From Ornithinimicrobium tianjinense (GTDB lineage Bacteria; Actinomycetota; Actinomycetes; Actinomycetales; Dermatophilaceae), in the NCBI RefSeq assembly GCF_014636495.1, contig NZ_BMEM01000001.1, forward strand, positions 716,016 to 780,015: 64,000 bases of DNA. Direction: 5' to 3'. Positions 1 through 8,426 of this stretch are shown in pieces. Below the pieces are notes generated by a model. That model saw only the letters and a list, made by a program, of their open reading frames with translations. It ran no database searches and was not told where the DNA came from. The position numbers and the translations under genes were made by a program. Numbering within the stretch: position 1 is the stretch's first letter; each line of letters opens with the position of its first letter.

Positions 1-433
1 CGCGGGCCTCGGCGACCAGGGCGAAGGTCAGCCCGTCCAGGACCGTGCGCAACGCCCCGGCCACCCCCAGGGCGTCCACGACCCCGGCGTCGAAGACGTG
101 CACCAGACCCGCCGGGTCCACCACCCCGCCCTCGGCACCACCACGGCCGGCACCACCGAGGCCGGCGGCGCGGTCCAGGCCGCGGACCGCGGCCTGCAGG
201 CCCCGGTCCAGCTCCTCCCCGGCCCACCCGGCCGGCTCCTGCCGCTCCAGGGCCAGGGTCTCCTCGGCCTCGGCCAGCAGCAGCCAGTACTCCGCGTCCC
301 CCTCCTGCGGGTCCTCACCGAACAGCGCCTCCTGCTCGGCGAACACCCCCAGCGCGAACGCGACCTGCTCATCACTGACCGGCCCGCCCACGAACTCCTC
401 CCACGCCTCCACCGCACGCGCCCCGCTGCTCAT
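1..433 (-). CDS. N-terminal part of a DUF222/HNH endonuclease-like protein (cut by window edge)
   Basis: The minus-strand frame starts at ATG 433, preceded by a good ribosome site (GGAGGAGGGG), and runs off the left edge after 144 codons. The protein begins MSSGARAVEAWEEF, is acidic and rich in Ala and Glu, and ends in the helix LDGLTFALVAEAR. That resembles the start of the 13E12/DUF222 family, whose long actinobacterial members usually carry an HNH nuclease domain at the far end. That end is outside the window, so nuclease activity cannot be confirmed. The open plus-strand frames over the same bases are composition shadows. Family call is tentative; the coding call is fairly firm. Confidence 0.5.
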   Translation of the reverse strand, partial: MSSGARAVEAWEEFVGGPVSDEQVAFALGVFAEQEALFGEDPQEGDAEYWLLLAEAEETLALERQEPAGWAGEELDRGLQAAVRGLDRAAGLGGAGRGGAEGGVVDPAGLVHVFDAGVVDALGVAGALRTVLDGLTFALVAEAR

Positions 434-612
434 CTGCCAACCCCTCCTCCGCCGCCCGGAGCTCTGCCGCCCCTGGTTCGCTCGCCCCTCATCTCCATGA
501 CCCCACTCAACCAGGCACCACCGACATACCCACCCCACGCCCCTGACCAGCACAGACGCGCGGGAGAGGGCTACTGGTGACTGGCGATCCATGAAGGAGG
601 AAACTGAAAGAC

Positions 613-1035
613 ATGCGCCGACTCTGGATCGTCCTCCTCGCCGTGGTGGTGGTCGTCGTCAGCACCTCCGTCTGGCAGGGCGACTACCTGTTCGCTGCCG
701 CCTATGCCGTGGGCGGGCTCGCCCTCGTGTGGTGGACGGCGCCGTGGCGGGGCGGCCGCACCATCACCCACCAGGAGGTTCTTGCCATGCCCGAGTCCGA
801 GCGTCCCGTGGTCGTCTACTGGCGACCCGGCTGCGGTTACTGCCAGCGGCTCCGGCACGTCCTCGGCGAGGACGCCGGAAGGGCGACCTGGGTCAACATC
901 TGGCAGGACGAGGAGGCGGCGGCGTTCGTGCGCAGCGCCAACGACGGCAACGAGACGGTCCCGACCGTCGTGATCGACGGCATACCCCACACCAACCCCG
1001 ACGCCGAGACCGTCCGCGCCGGGCTCACCGCATGA
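613..1035 (+). CDS. Membrane-anchored glutaredoxin/mycoredoxin-like protein
   Basis: A 140-residue protein with ribosome site AAGGAGG 11 bases before the ATG. Residues 1-18 and about 27-43 form two hydrophobic segments, so the redox domain is probably held at the membrane. From residue 58 it is a glutaredoxin fold: WRPGCGYC gives a CxxC active site at about 73-76, and TVPTVVIDG supplies the cis-Pro loop that binds the thiol substrate. CGYC is typical of actinobacterial mycoredoxin-like proteins, which reduce mycothiol mixed disulfides. The stop overlaps the next start (ATGA), so it is translationally coupled to the DUF488 gene. The exact substrate is unknown. Confidence 0.85.
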   Translation: MRRLWIVLLAVVVVVVSTSVWQGDYLFAAAYAVGGLALVWWTAPWRGGRTITHQEVLAMPESERPVVVYWRPGCGYCQRLRHVLGEDAGRATWVNIWQDEEAAAFVRSANDGNETVPTVVIDGIPHTNPDAETVRAGLTA

Positions 1036-1418
1036 CGACGGTGCGGACGCGCCGGGTCCACGACCACGTCCACGACCCGGAGGGCACGCAGGGGTATGTC
1101 GTGCTCGTCGACCGGCTCTGGCCGCGCGGCGTCCGCAAGGAGGCGCTGCGCCACGATCTCTGGGCCAAGGACGTCGCGCCGAGCACGAAGCTGCGGACGT
1201 GGTTCCACGGCCTGACCGGGCAGGAGCAGTCGGAGCGCTTCGACGAGTTCGTCCGCCGGTACCGCGAAGAGCTGTCCGCCGAGTCCGCCGACGCACTCGG
1301 GCAGCTGGTGGAGCAGCTGCGGGGCGAGCAGGAGGTCACCCTGCTCTTCGGCGTGAGGGACGTCGAGCACAACCACGCGCAGATCCTGGCTGAGGTTCTC
1401 CGCCGACGGCTGCGCTGA
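1032..1418 (+). CDS. DUF488 family protein
   Basis: A 128-residue protein starting at ATG 1032, which overlaps the glutaredoxin stop by four bases. It carries the DUF488 signatures VLVDRLWPRGVRKE near residues 24-37 and LLFGVRDVEHNHAQ near 107-120. Family members are small cytoplasmic proteins of uncertain function, sometimes linked to uroporphyrin or oxidative-stress genes. The coupling to a glutaredoxin suggests a redox-related job, but that is inference. Length matches the family and nothing is missing. Confidence 0.85.
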   Translation: MTTVRTRRVHDHVHDPEGTQGYVVLVDRLWPRGVRKEALRHDLWAKDVAPSTKLRTWFHGLTGQEQSERFDEFVRRYREELSAESADALGQLVEQLRGEQEVTLLFGVRDVEHNHAQILAEVLRRRLR

Positions 1419-1478
1419 GCCGTCCGGGCGAGCGCCCGGCTCATCGGTGGGAGCGTCGGGGCTGTCGCCCCAGGCACC

Positions 1479-1484
1479 TAGACT
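1479..1484 (+). promoter_or_regulatory. -10 element (TAGACT) of gatC
   Basis: TAGACT lies 7 bases before the gatC ATG with no ribosome site between, implying a leaderless transcript for gatCAB. Confidence 0.6.
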
Positions 1485-1491
1485 GGCCCGC

Positions 1492-1788
1492 ATGTCCAAC
1501 CTCTCGCGCGACGACGTCGCGCACGTCGCCATGCTGGCGCGCATCCAGCTCGAGGACCACGAGCTCGACCGCCTCGCCGGCCAGCTCGACCAGATCGTCG
1601 ACTGGGTCGGCCAGATCAACGAGGTCGCCGCCGCCGACGTGCCCCCGATGTCCCACCCCCTGCCCCTGGTCAACGTGACGCGCCCCGACGAGGTGCGCCC
1701 GAGCCTGACCCAGCAGCAGGCGCTGGCCAACGCGCCCGACCCCGAGGGCGGCCGCTTCGGCGTCCCGCGGATCCTGGACGAGGAGTGA
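1492..1788 (+). CDS. gatC: Aspartyl/glutamyl-tRNA amidotransferase subunit C
   Basis: A 98-residue GatC, the small belt subunit that stabilises GatA in the GatCAB complex. The complex converts misacylated Glu-tRNA(Gln) and Asp-tRNA(Asn) to the cognate amides. The N-terminal [17 protein letters not shown] helix and the Pro-rich [13 protein letters not shown] segment are the usual GatC landmarks. The upstream in-frame start at 1447 is rejected because TAGACT at 1479 makes ATG 1492 the likely leaderless start. First gene of gatC-gatA-gatB, with gatA coupled directly behind it. Confidence 0.95.
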   Translation: MSNLSRDDVAHVAMLARIQLEDHELDRLAGQLDQIVDWVGQINEVAAADVPPMSHPLPLVNVTRPDEVRPSLTQQQALANAPDPEGGRFGVPRILDEE

Positions 1789-1793
1789 GCGAG

Positions 1794-3308
1794 ATGACCG
1801 CACGCGACCTGACCCGCCTCACCGCGCTCCAGATGGCCGACGGCCTGGCTGCGGGGGAGTTCACCTCGGTCGAGCTGACCCAGGCCCACCTGGACCGGAT
1901 CGAGCGTCTCAACCCCAGCCTCAACGCCTACCTGCTGGTCGACGCAGAGGGCGCCCTCGCGACCGCGGCGAACGTCGACGCGGCCCGCGCAGCGGGCGAG
2001 GACCTGCCCCGCCTGGCCGGCGTCCCCGTCGCGGTCAAGGACATCGCCTGCACGCGGGGCCTGCCCACGACCGCCGGCTCGCGCATGCTCGAGCACTTCG
2101 TCCCGCCCTACGACGCGACGATCGTCACGCGCCTGAAGGACGCGCGGATGCCGATCCTCGGCAAGACCAACATGGACGAGTTCGCGATGGGCTCCTCCAC
2201 CGAGCACTCCGCCTTCGGCCCCACCCGCAACCCGTGGGACCTCGAGCGGATCCCCGGCGGTTCCGGCGGCGGGTCGAGCGCGGCGGTCGCGGCATACCTC
2301 GCGCCGCTGGCGATCGGTTCGGACACCGGCGGCTCGATCCGCCAGCCGGCCGCCGTCACCGGCTCGGTCGGCGTCAAGCCCACCTATGGCGCGGTGAGCC
2401 GCTACGGCATCATCGCCCTCGCCTCGAGCCTGGACCAGATCGGTCCGTGCGCGCGCACGGTCGCCGACGCGGCGCTGCTCCACGAGGTGCTGGCCGGGCA
2501 CGACCCGATGGACTCGACCTCCATCGACGCCCCGGTGCCGCCCGTCGTCGCCGCCGCCACCGGCACCCGTGACCTCACGGGTCTGCGCGTCGGCGTCGTC
2601 AAGGAGATCGCCCGCGAGGGCTACCAGGAGGGCGTCAGCCGGTGCTTCGAGGAGGCGCTGCAGCACCTGCGCGACCTCGGGGCCCAGGTCGTCGAGGTCT
2701 CCTGCCCCCACTTCGTCCACGCCATGGCGGCCTACTACCTCATCCAGCCGTCCGAGGCGAGCTCCAACCTCGCCCGCTACGACGCGATGCGCTACGGCTC
2801 CCGCACCACGCCGGAGGGCAGCCCGAGCGCCGAGCAGGTGATGGCCGCCAGCCGTGACGCCGCCTTCGGCGACGAGGTCAAGCGCCGCATCATCCTAGGC
2901 ACCTACGCGCTGTCCAGCGGCTACTACGACGCCTACTACGGCCAGGCCCAGAAGGTCCGCACGCTGATCGCCGGCGACTTCACCGCCGCGTTCGAGCAGG
3001 CCGACGTGCTGGTCAGCCCGACCACGCCCACGACCGCCTTCCGGATCGGCGACAAGCTGGACGACCCCATGGCGATGTACCTCAACGACATCGCCACCAT
3101 CCCCGCCAACCTCGCCGGCGTCCCGGGCATGTCGATCCCGTCCGGTGTCGCGGACGAGGACGGCCTGCCCGTCGGCTTCCAGCTCCTCGCCCCGGCGATG
3201 GAGGACCAGCGCCTGTATGCCGTGGGCGCGGCCCTGGAGGCCCGCCTCGCCGAGGCCCAGGGCGGCTACGTCTTCGAGAAGGCTCCCGAGATCGAGGTGC
3301 AGGCATGA
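1794..3308 (+). CDS. gatA: Glutamyl-tRNA(Gln) amidotransferase subunit A
   Basis: A 504-residue amidase-signature protein that releases ammonia from glutamine for the GatB active site. With ATG 1794 the catalytic Lys is about residue 82 ([10 protein letters not shown]), the cis-Ser lies in the GGSGGGSS loop at 155-162, and the nucleophile Ser is about 181 in [12 protein letters not shown]. All three members of the Ser-cisSer-Lys triad are present. An alternative GTG at 1785 overlaps the gatC stop and would add three residues. The stop overlaps gatB (ATGA), so the subunits are made by coupled translation. Confidence 0.96.
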   Translation: MTARDLTRLTALQMADGLAAGEFTSVELTQAHLDRIERLNPSLNAYLLVDAEGALATAANVDAARAAGEDLPRLAGVPVAVKDIACTRGLPTTAGSRMLEHFVPPYDATIVTRLKDARMPILGKTNMDEFAMGSSTEHSAFGPTRNPWDLERIPGGSGGGSSAAVAAYLAPLAIGSDTGGSIRQPAAVTGSVGVKPTYGAVSRYGIIALASSLDQIGPCARTVADAALLHEVLAGHDPMDSTSIDAPVPPVVAAATGTRDLTGLRVGVVKEIAREGYQEGVSRCFEEALQHLRDLGAQVVEVSCPHFVHAMAAYYLIQPSEASSNLARYDAMRYGSRTTPEGSPSAEQVMAASRDAAFGDEVKRRIILGTYALSSGYYDAYYGQAQKVRTLIAGDFTAAFEQADVLVSPTTPTTAFRIGDKLDDPMAMYLNDIATIPANLAGVPGMSIPSGVADEDGLPVGFQLLAPAMEDQRLYAVGAALEARLAEAQGGYVFEKAPEIEVQA

Positions 3309-4837
3309 CCGCGACGACCGACCGCACCGTCCCCTATGCGGACGCCCTCACCCGCTACGAGCCGGTCATGGGCCTGGAGGTCCACGTCGAGCTCAGCACG
3401 GCGACCAAGATGTTCTGCGGCTGCGCGACCGAGTTCGGCGCCGAGCCGAACACCCAGACCTGCCCGGTCTGCCTCGGCCTCCCGGGCGCGCTGCCGGTCG
3501 TGAACCGGACCGCCGTCGAGTCGGCGATCCGGATCGGTCTGGCGCTCAACTGCCGGATCGCCGAGTGGTGCCGCTTCGCCCGGAAGAACTACTTCTACCC
3601 GGACATGCCGAAGAACTTCCAGACCAGCCAGTATGACGAGCCCATCGCCTTCGACGGATGGCTCGACGTCGAGGTCCCGGCCAACGAGGCAGGTGAGCCG
3701 CCCTTCACCTTCCGGGTCGAGATCGAGCGGGCGCACATGGAGGAGGACACCGGCAAGTCCACGCACGTCGGCGGCGCCACGGGCCGGATCCACGGCGCGG
3801 ACTACTCCGTGGTCGACTACAACCGTGCCGGCATCCCGCTGATCGAGATCGTCACCAAGCCCCTCGTGGGCGCGGGCGACCGGGCGCCCGAGGTCGCGCG
3901 TGCCTACGTCGCGGCCCTCCGCGACCTGCTGCGGGCCCTCGACGTGACCCACGGCCGCATGGAGCAGGGCAACATCCGCTGCGACGCCAACGTCTCGCTC
4001 ATGCCGATCGGGTCGGAGGTCCTCGGCACCCGCACCGAGACCAAGAATGTCAACAGCCTCCGCTCCGTCGAGCGCGCCGTCCGCTACGAGATCACCCGCC
4101 ACGCGGCGGTCCTCGACGCCGGCGAGAAGGTCTTCCAGGAGACCCGCCACTGGCACGAGGACACCGGCATCACCACCGCCGGTCGGCCCAAGTCCGACGC
4201 CGACGACTACCGCTACTTCCCCGAGCCGGACCTGGTGCCGGTGGCCCCGAGCCGCGAGGAGGTCGAGCGGCTGCGCGCGACCCTCCCGGAGAACCCGGCC
4301 GAGCGGCGCAAGCGGCTCCAGGGCGAGTGGGGCTTCTCCGACCTGGAGATGCGCGACGTGGTCAACGCCGGAGCAGTCGAGGTGATCGAGGAGACCGTCG
4401 CCGCCGGCGCGTCTCCCGCCGCGGCCCGCAAGTGGTGGACGGGCGACCTGGCCCGCCGCGCCAACGCCGACGGCGTCGCCGTGACTGACCTCGGCGTCAC
4501 CCCGGCCCACATCGCCGAGCTCGACGGGCTCGTCACCGGCGGTCGCCTCAACGACTCGATGGCCCGCCAGGTCATGGACGGCGTCGTCGCCGGCGAGGGC
4601 ACCCCGACCCAGGTCGCCGACGCCCGCGGCCTCGAGCTGGTCCAGGACGACGGTGCCCTCCAGGCCGCCGTCGACAAGGTCATCGCGGCCAACGCCGACG
4701 TCGCCGAGAAGATCAAGGGCGGCAAGGTGCAGGCCGCCGGCGCGCTCATCGGCCAGGTCATGAAGGAGATGCGCGGCCAGGCCGACGCCGCCAAGGCGCG
4801 CGAGCTGATCCTCGCGACGCTGGGCGTCGAGGGCTGA
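3305..4837 (+). CDS. gatB: Aspartyl/glutamyl-tRNA amidotransferase subunit B
   Basis: A 510-residue GatB, the tRNA-binding subunit that activates the mischarged aminoacyl-tRNA and amidates it. The N-terminal cradle contains MGLEVHVEL and a zinc site C-x-C-x12-C-x2-C at about residues 38, 40, 53 and 56. The last 150 residues form the helical/YqeY tail that grips tRNA ([17 protein letters not shown]). Length and motifs match working GatB proteins. It ends the gatCAB operon, and a small GC hairpin at 4845-4859 and the 19-bp inverted repeat at 4869-4911 follow the stop. Confidence 0.97.
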   Translation: MTATTDRTVPYADALTRYEPVMGLEVHVELSTATKMFCGCATEFGAEPNTQTCPVCLGLPGALPVVNRTAVESAIRIGLALNCRIAEWCRFARKNYFYPDMPKNFQTSQYDEPIAFDGWLDVEVPANEAGEPPFTFRVEIERAHMEEDTGKSTHVGGATGRIHGADYSVVDYNRAGIPLIEIVTKPLVGAGDRAPEVARAYVAALRDLLRALDVTHGRMEQGNIRCDANVSLMPIGSEVLGTRTETKNVNSLRSVERAVRYEITRHAAVLDAGEKVFQETRHWHEDTGITTAGRPKSDADDYRYFPEPDLVPVAPSREEVERLRATLPENPAERRKRLQGEWGFSDLEMRDVVNAGAVEVIEETVAAGASPAAARKWWTGDLARRANADGVAVTDLGVTPAHIAELDGLVTGGRLNDSMARQVMDGVVAGEGTPTQVADARGLELVQDDGALQAAVDKVIAANADVAEKIKGGKVQAAGALIGQVMKEMRGQADAAKARELILATLGVEG

Positions 4838-4868
4838 TCGCCCGCCCCGCAGGGGCGCTGCAGCTGCG

Positions 4869-4911
4869 GTGAGGGGCTCGGCATACCGTCTGGGTATGCC
4901 GAGCCCCTCAC
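4869..4911. terminator. Perfect 19-bp inverted repeat between gatB and the dehydrogenase gene
   Basis: GTGAGGGGCTCGGCATACC at 4869-4887 is exactly complementary to 4893-4911, with a 5-base loop. In RNA it would form a very stable hairpin suited to ending gatCAB transcription, although no U-run follows. The right arm contains the ATG (4896) of the next gene and the left arm overlaps its predicted -10 hexamer. Confidence 0.65.
4884..4889 (+). promoter_or_regulatory. -10 element (TACCGT) of the hydroxyacid dehydrogenase gene
   Basis: TACCGT sits 6 bases before ATG 4896, in the left arm and loop of the inverted repeat. Transcription starting at or near the ATG would leave the hairpin out of the dehydrogenase mRNA. 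Confidence 0.45.
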
Positions 4912-5843
4912 CTGTCGCCGCCGTCCCCGCCGAGTTCGTGCCGCACCTCGGCCCCCTGGAGGGGGTCGAGGTGCTGGCGTACGACGGACACGACGCCACC
5001 ACCGTCCCCGGTGGCGGGCGCGAGGTGGACGTGCTGGTGCTGCCGTTCTACGGCCGCCCGTGGCTCAAGCGCATGGGCGAGGTCCCCGGCGTCCGGGCGG
5101 TGGTCCTGGCCAGCGCGGGCTACGAGCACGCGCTGCCGTTCGTGCCGGAGGGCGTGCAGCTGGCGAACGCGGTCGGTGTCCACGACACCCCGACCGCCGA
5201 GATGGCGCTGACGCTGATCCTCGCCGCGCAGCGGGCCATCCCGGACTACGTCCGGGCGCAGGGCGAGGGGCGCTGGGACACCACGGCGATCGGCCAGCGA
5301 CGAGCGCTGGCCGACTCGCGGGTCGTCATCCTCGGCTACGGCGGCATCGGGCGGGCGCTGGCCCGACGGCTGCTCGCCTGCGAGGCCGAGGTGGTCGCCG
5401 TCGCGAGCCGGGCCCGTGCGGGGGACGAGTATGTCGACGCCGTGCACGGCATCGAGGAGCTGCCGTCGCTGCTCGCCGACGCGCACGTGCTGGTCGTGGC
5501 CGTCCCGCTCAGCGAGCGCACCCGTGGGCTGGTCGACGCCGACGTGCTCGCGGCGCTGCCCGACGACGCGCTCGTCGTCAACGTCGCGCGCGGCCCGGTG
5601 GTGGACACGGAGGCCCTGCTCGCCGAGTGCGGCAGCGGCCGGCTGCGCGCCGCGGTCGACGTCACCGACCCCGAGCCGCTGCCCGACGGCCACCCCTTCT
5701 TCTCGACCCCCGGCGTGCTGGTCAGCCCGCACGTCGGCGGCGGCACACCGGCGGCCTACCCGCGGATGGGGGCCTACGTGAGCCGGCAGCTCACGGCATA
5801 CCGCGACCACGGCCGCCTCGACCACGTCGTCGCGGAGGGCTGA
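4896..5843 (+). CDS. D-isomer-specific 2-hydroxyacid dehydrogenase
   Basis: A 315-residue NAD(P)-dependent dehydrogenase of the phosphoglycerate dehydrogenase-like superfamily. It has the Rossmann motif GYGGIGRALARRL near residue 147, the NVARGPVVDTEALL segment with the substrate-binding Arg near 228, and the catalytic His in SPHVGGG near 279. The substrate cannot be told from sequence; glyoxylate/hydroxypyruvate reductase is a common label for such proteins. GTG 4869 would add nine residues made from the hairpin, so ATG 4896, placed just after TACCGT, is preferred. Confidence 0.85.
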   Translation: MPSPSPVAAVPAEFVPHLGPLEGVEVLAYDGHDATTVPGGGREVDVLVLPFYGRPWLKRMGEVPGVRAVVLASAGYEHALPFVPEGVQLANAVGVHDTPTAEMALTLILAAQRAIPDYVRAQGEGRWDTTAIGQRRALADSRVVILGYGGIGRALARRLLACEAEVVAVASRARAGDEYVDAVHGIEELPSLLADAHVLVVAVPLSERTRGLVDADVLAALPDDALVVNVARGPVVDTEALLAECGSGRLRAAVDVTDPEPLPDGHPFFSTPGVLVSPHVGGGTPAAYPRMGAYVSRQLTAYRDHGRLDHVVAEG

Positions 5844-5861
5844 CTTCTGGCGCGGCGGGGC

Positions 5862-5959
5862 GTGCACTCAGACCGGCACTTTCGAGCATGCCGAGCAGCA
5901 GACCCCCTGGGGGAGCGGAGAGGATCCTCTCCACGGAGAAAGTGCCGGTTTGACTGCAC
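5862..5959. repeat. Long imperfect inverted repeat with an internal palindrome
   Basis: A 22-base arm at 5862-5883 and its complement at 5938-5959 differ at two positions (shared core ACCGGCACTTTC). The 54 bases between them contain a perfect 16-bp palindrome at 5917-5932 centred on GGATCC. The layout resembles a small non-coding palindromic element rather than a simple terminator. It lies between the dehydrogenase and sixA genes. Confidence 0.6.
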
Positions 5960-6003
5960 AGGCTGACCCGCTGAGGACCTGGCGGGGCGGGGCGGGGCAG
6001 CGC

Positions 6004-6009
6004 TAGCGT
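6004..6009 (+). promoter_or_regulatory. -10 element (TAGCGT) of the SixA-like gene
   Basis: TAGCGT lies 7 bases before ATG 6017, consistent with a leaderless transcript; an in-frame GTG at 6008 overlaps this hexamer and is rejected. Confidence 0.55.
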
Positions 6010-6016
6010 GAGGCGC

Positions 6017-6541
6017 ATGACCCGCACGCTCGTCCTGATCCGGCACGCCAAGGCGGAGAAGATCCATCCTGACGGCGACCACGAGCGCGAGCTCGCGGAG
6101 CGTGGCGTCGCCGACGCCCAGGCGCTGGGGCGCTGGCTGGCCGAGGAGGAGCTCGCGCCCGACCTGGTCCTCGTCTCGACCGCCACGCGGACCCGCCAGA
6201 CCGCCGACCGGGTCCTCGAGGGGGCCGGCGCCTCGGACGCCGAGCAGTGGCCCGACCGCGGCATCTACACCCACGGGCCGGAGGGTGTGCTCTCCGCCGT
6301 CCGCGAGGCCGACCCCGAGGCGGGTGTGCTGTGGGTGGTGGGGCACGAGCCGTCCATGAGCGTGGTCACCCTGGCCCTGGCCGACCCGACGACCTCGTCC
6401 GGGCCGGCGCTCGCCGGCGTGCGCGACCACTTCCCGACGGCCACGGCCGCCGTCCTCGTCGTGGACGCGCCGTGGGCCGACCTCGCGGAGGGTATGGCGC
6501 GGCTCGCCGCGGTGCACACCGCCCGGGCTGAGCTGGGCTGA
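6017..6541 (+). CDS. SixA-type phosphohistidine phosphatase (histidine phosphatase family)
   Basis: A 174-residue single-domain histidine phosphatase. The nucleophilic His10 sits in LIRHAKAE, where ordinary family members have RHG, and RHAKA is characteristic of the SixA branch that removes phosphate from histidine phosphotransfer domains. A second catalytic His is in VVGHEPSM near residue 109. Start chosen from the leaderless -10 at 6004. No phosphorelay genes lie nearby, so its partner is unknown. Standalone gene. Confidence 0.85.
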   Translation: MTRTLVLIRHAKAEKIHPDGDHERELAERGVADAQALGRWLAEEELAPDLVLVSTATRTRQTADRVLEGAGASDAEQWPDRGIYTHGPEGVLSAVREADPEAGVLWVVGHEPSMSVVTLALADPTTSSGPALAGVRDHFPTATAAVLVVDAPWADLAEGMARLAAVHTARAELG

Positions 6542-6620
6542 GCTGAGCGGAGCGGAGCACCGCCCGGGCAGCGACGGCCGGGTCCGTGAAAAGGGTGTCG
6601 GGGATGTCGGTGCGCCGACG

Positions 6621-6626
6621 TAGGGT
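6621..6626 (+). promoter_or_regulatory. -10 element (TAGGGT) of the ABC exporter operon
   Basis: TAGGGT ends 8 bases before GTG 6635, with no ribosome site between, pointing to a leaderless operon start. Confidence 0.55.
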
Positions 6627-6634
6627 TCATCAAC

Positions 6635-7561
6635 GTGACTGGACCGGTGATCAGGGCAGAGGGGCTGCGCAAGAGCTACGGCGACTTCGCCGCCGTCGAC
6701 GGCATCGACTTCGAGGTGGCGCCGGGGGAGAGCTTCGGCCTCCTCGGCCCCAACGGGGCAGGCAAGTCAACGACGATGCGGATGATCGGCGGCACGCTCG
6801 ACCGCTCCGGCGGCACGCTGGAGGTGCTCGGCATGGACCCTGCCGAGCACGGCCCCGAGGTCAGGGCGCACCTGGGCGTCATACCCCAGCAGGACAATCT
6901 CGACGAGGAGCTGCGCGTGCGCGACAACCTCGTCATGTACGGCCGCTACTTCGGCCTGCCGCGCTCCTACCTGCTGCCCAAGGCGGAGGAGCTGCTCGCC
7001 TTCGCCCAGCTCGAGGCCAAGGCGACGGCGAAGGTCGGTGACCTCTCCGGCGGTATGAAGCGCCGGCTCACCATCGCCCGCGGGCTGGTCAACGGGCCCC
7101 GGATCCTGCTGCTCGACGAGCCCACGACCGGGCTCGACCCGCAGGCTCGGCATGTGTTGTGGGACAGGCTGTTCCGGCTCAAGGAGGCCGGCACCACGCT
7201 CGTGGTGACCACCCACTTCATGGACGAGGCCGAGCAGCTCTGCGACCGGCTCATCGTCGTCGACCGCGGGCGGATCATGGCCGAGGGCTCGCCCCAGCAG
7301 CTCATCCGGGAGCACTCGACGCGCGAGGTGGTGGAGGTCCGGTTCGGGTCCGATCGCAACGCGCAGGTGGTGGCCCAGCTCGACGGCGTCGGCGAGCGCA
7401 ACGAGGTGCTGCCCGACCGCATCCTCATCTACACGCACGACGGCGAGGGCGCTCTGGAGGAGATCTCCCGGCGCGGCCTGCACCCGGTCACCTCGCTGGT
7501 GCGCCGTTCCTCGCTGGAGGACGTCTTCCTCCGGCTCACCGGGAGGTCGCTCATTGACTGA
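6635..7561 (+). CDS. ABC-2 exporter ATP-binding protein
   Basis: A 308-residue ATPase of the drug/lipid exporter (DrrA/NodI-like) class. Walker A GPNGAGKST is at residues 38-46, the signature LSGGMKRRL near 137, and Walker B ILLLDEPTTGLD near 155-166. A C-terminal extension of about 80 residues after the H-loop (VVTTHFMDEAEQL) is usual for this class. It overlaps the first permease by eight bases and forms a three-gene exporter with the two permeases behind it. The cargo is not evident. Confidence 0.93.
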   Translation: MTGPVIRAEGLRKSYGDFAAVDGIDFEVAPGESFGLLGPNGAGKSTTMRMIGGTLDRSGGTLEVLGMDPAEHGPEVRAHLGVIPQQDNLDEELRVRDNLVMYGRYFGLPRSYLLPKAEELLAFAQLEAKATAKVGDLSGGMKRRLTIARGLVNGPRILLLDEPTTGLDPQARHVLWDRLFRLKEAGTTLVVTTHFMDEAEQLCDRLIVVDRGRIMAEGSPQQLIREHSTREVVEVRFGSDRNAQVVAQLDGVGERNEVLPDRILIYTHDGEGALEEISRRGLHPVTSLVRRSSLEDVFLRLTGRSLID

Positions 7562-8426
7562 GCCCCAGACCCGCGCGGCGGAGGTCGACACCAACCGCCT
7601 CGCCTACTCTGGCACCGCACCCTCGCACGCCGAGATGGCTGCGCGGGCCCGCCGCTTCGGTGTCTGGTACTACGCCGAGACCGTCCTGCGTGGCATGCGC
7701 GCCTACTTCTGGCCGATCCTCGGCTACGCCGTCGGTCAGCCCCTGCTCTACATGGTCGCGATGGGCGTCGGCCTGGGTGCCCTGGTGTCCCAGGGGGCGG
7801 GCGCGGTCGACGGCGTCGACTACCTCACCTTCGTCGCGCCCGCGCTCCTCGTGTCGACGGTCGTCATGTCGGTCTCCGGCGAGATGACCTACCCGGTCAT
7901 GGCCGGCTTCAAGTGGCAACGCCTCTACTACGCACCGGTCGCCACGGCCGTGGAGCCCGGCCAGGTGGCCCTCGGTCACCTGACCGCGGTGGTCATCCGC
8001 TTCCTCGTGCAGTCCTTCGTCTTCTGGCTGGTGATGCTCGCCTTCGGGGCCGCGCCCTCGGGCTGGAGCTGGCTGGTGATCCCCGTGGGCGTGCTGAGCG
8101 CCACCGCCTTCGGCGCGCCCCTTCAGGCGTATGCCGCCACGATCGAGGACGAGGGGTTCCAGTTCGCCTTCATCCAGCGGTTCGTGGTCATGCCGATGTT
8201 CCTCTTCGCCGGCACCTTCTTCCCGCTGTCCGTGATGCCCGGCTACCTGCAGTGGATCGGCTGGATCTCGCCGGTCTGGCACGGCACCCAGCTGGCCCGG
8301 CTGGCCTCCTACGGCGCGGACGTCTCCGCGACCATGGTCGCCGTCCACCTGGCCTTCCTCGTCGCCCTCACCGTCCTCGGCATGGCACTGGCCGTGCGCG
8401 TCTACACCCGGAGGCTGCGCAAGTGA
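7554..8426 (+). CDS. ABC-2 type exporter permease (first of two)
   Basis: A 290-residue integral membrane protein with about six transmembrane helices and the ABC-2 pattern of a long soluble N-terminus followed by a membrane segment (YFWPILGYAVGQPLLYMVAMGVG). The late LFAGTFFPLSVMPGYLQWIGWISPVWHGTQLAR motif region is a hallmark of NodJ/DrrB-like permeases. It overlaps both the ATPase gene and the next permease (GTGA), so the three products are coupled. Confidence 0.9.
   Translation: MTEPQTRAAEVDTNRLAYSGTAPSHAEMAARARRFGVWYYAETVLRGMRAYFWPILGYAVGQPLLYMVAMGVGLGALVSQGAGAVDGVDYLTFVAPALLVSTVVMSVSGEMTYPVMAGFKWQRLYYAPVATAVEPGQVALGHLTAVVIRFLVQSFVFWLVMLAFGAAPSGWSWLVIPVGVLSATAFGAPLQAYAATIEDEGFQFAFIQRFVVMPMFLFAGTFFPLSVMPGYLQWIGWISPVWHGTQLARLASYGADVSATMVAVHLAFLVALTVLGMALAVRVYTRRLRK

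Noticed and set aside
434-612. Small plus-strand open frames upstream of the glutaredoxin gene
   Set aside because: No start with a ribosome site or leaderless -10, and the peptide is Pro/His/Ser-rich as expected from shadow composition.
837-2720. 627-codon minus-strand open frame, and others like 3266-5002, 16536-19337, 25822-29091 and 60721-63915
   Set aside because: These are long because stop codons are rare in GC-rich antisense frames. They show biased Arg/Gly/Asp/His composition and lie opposite clear conserved genes.
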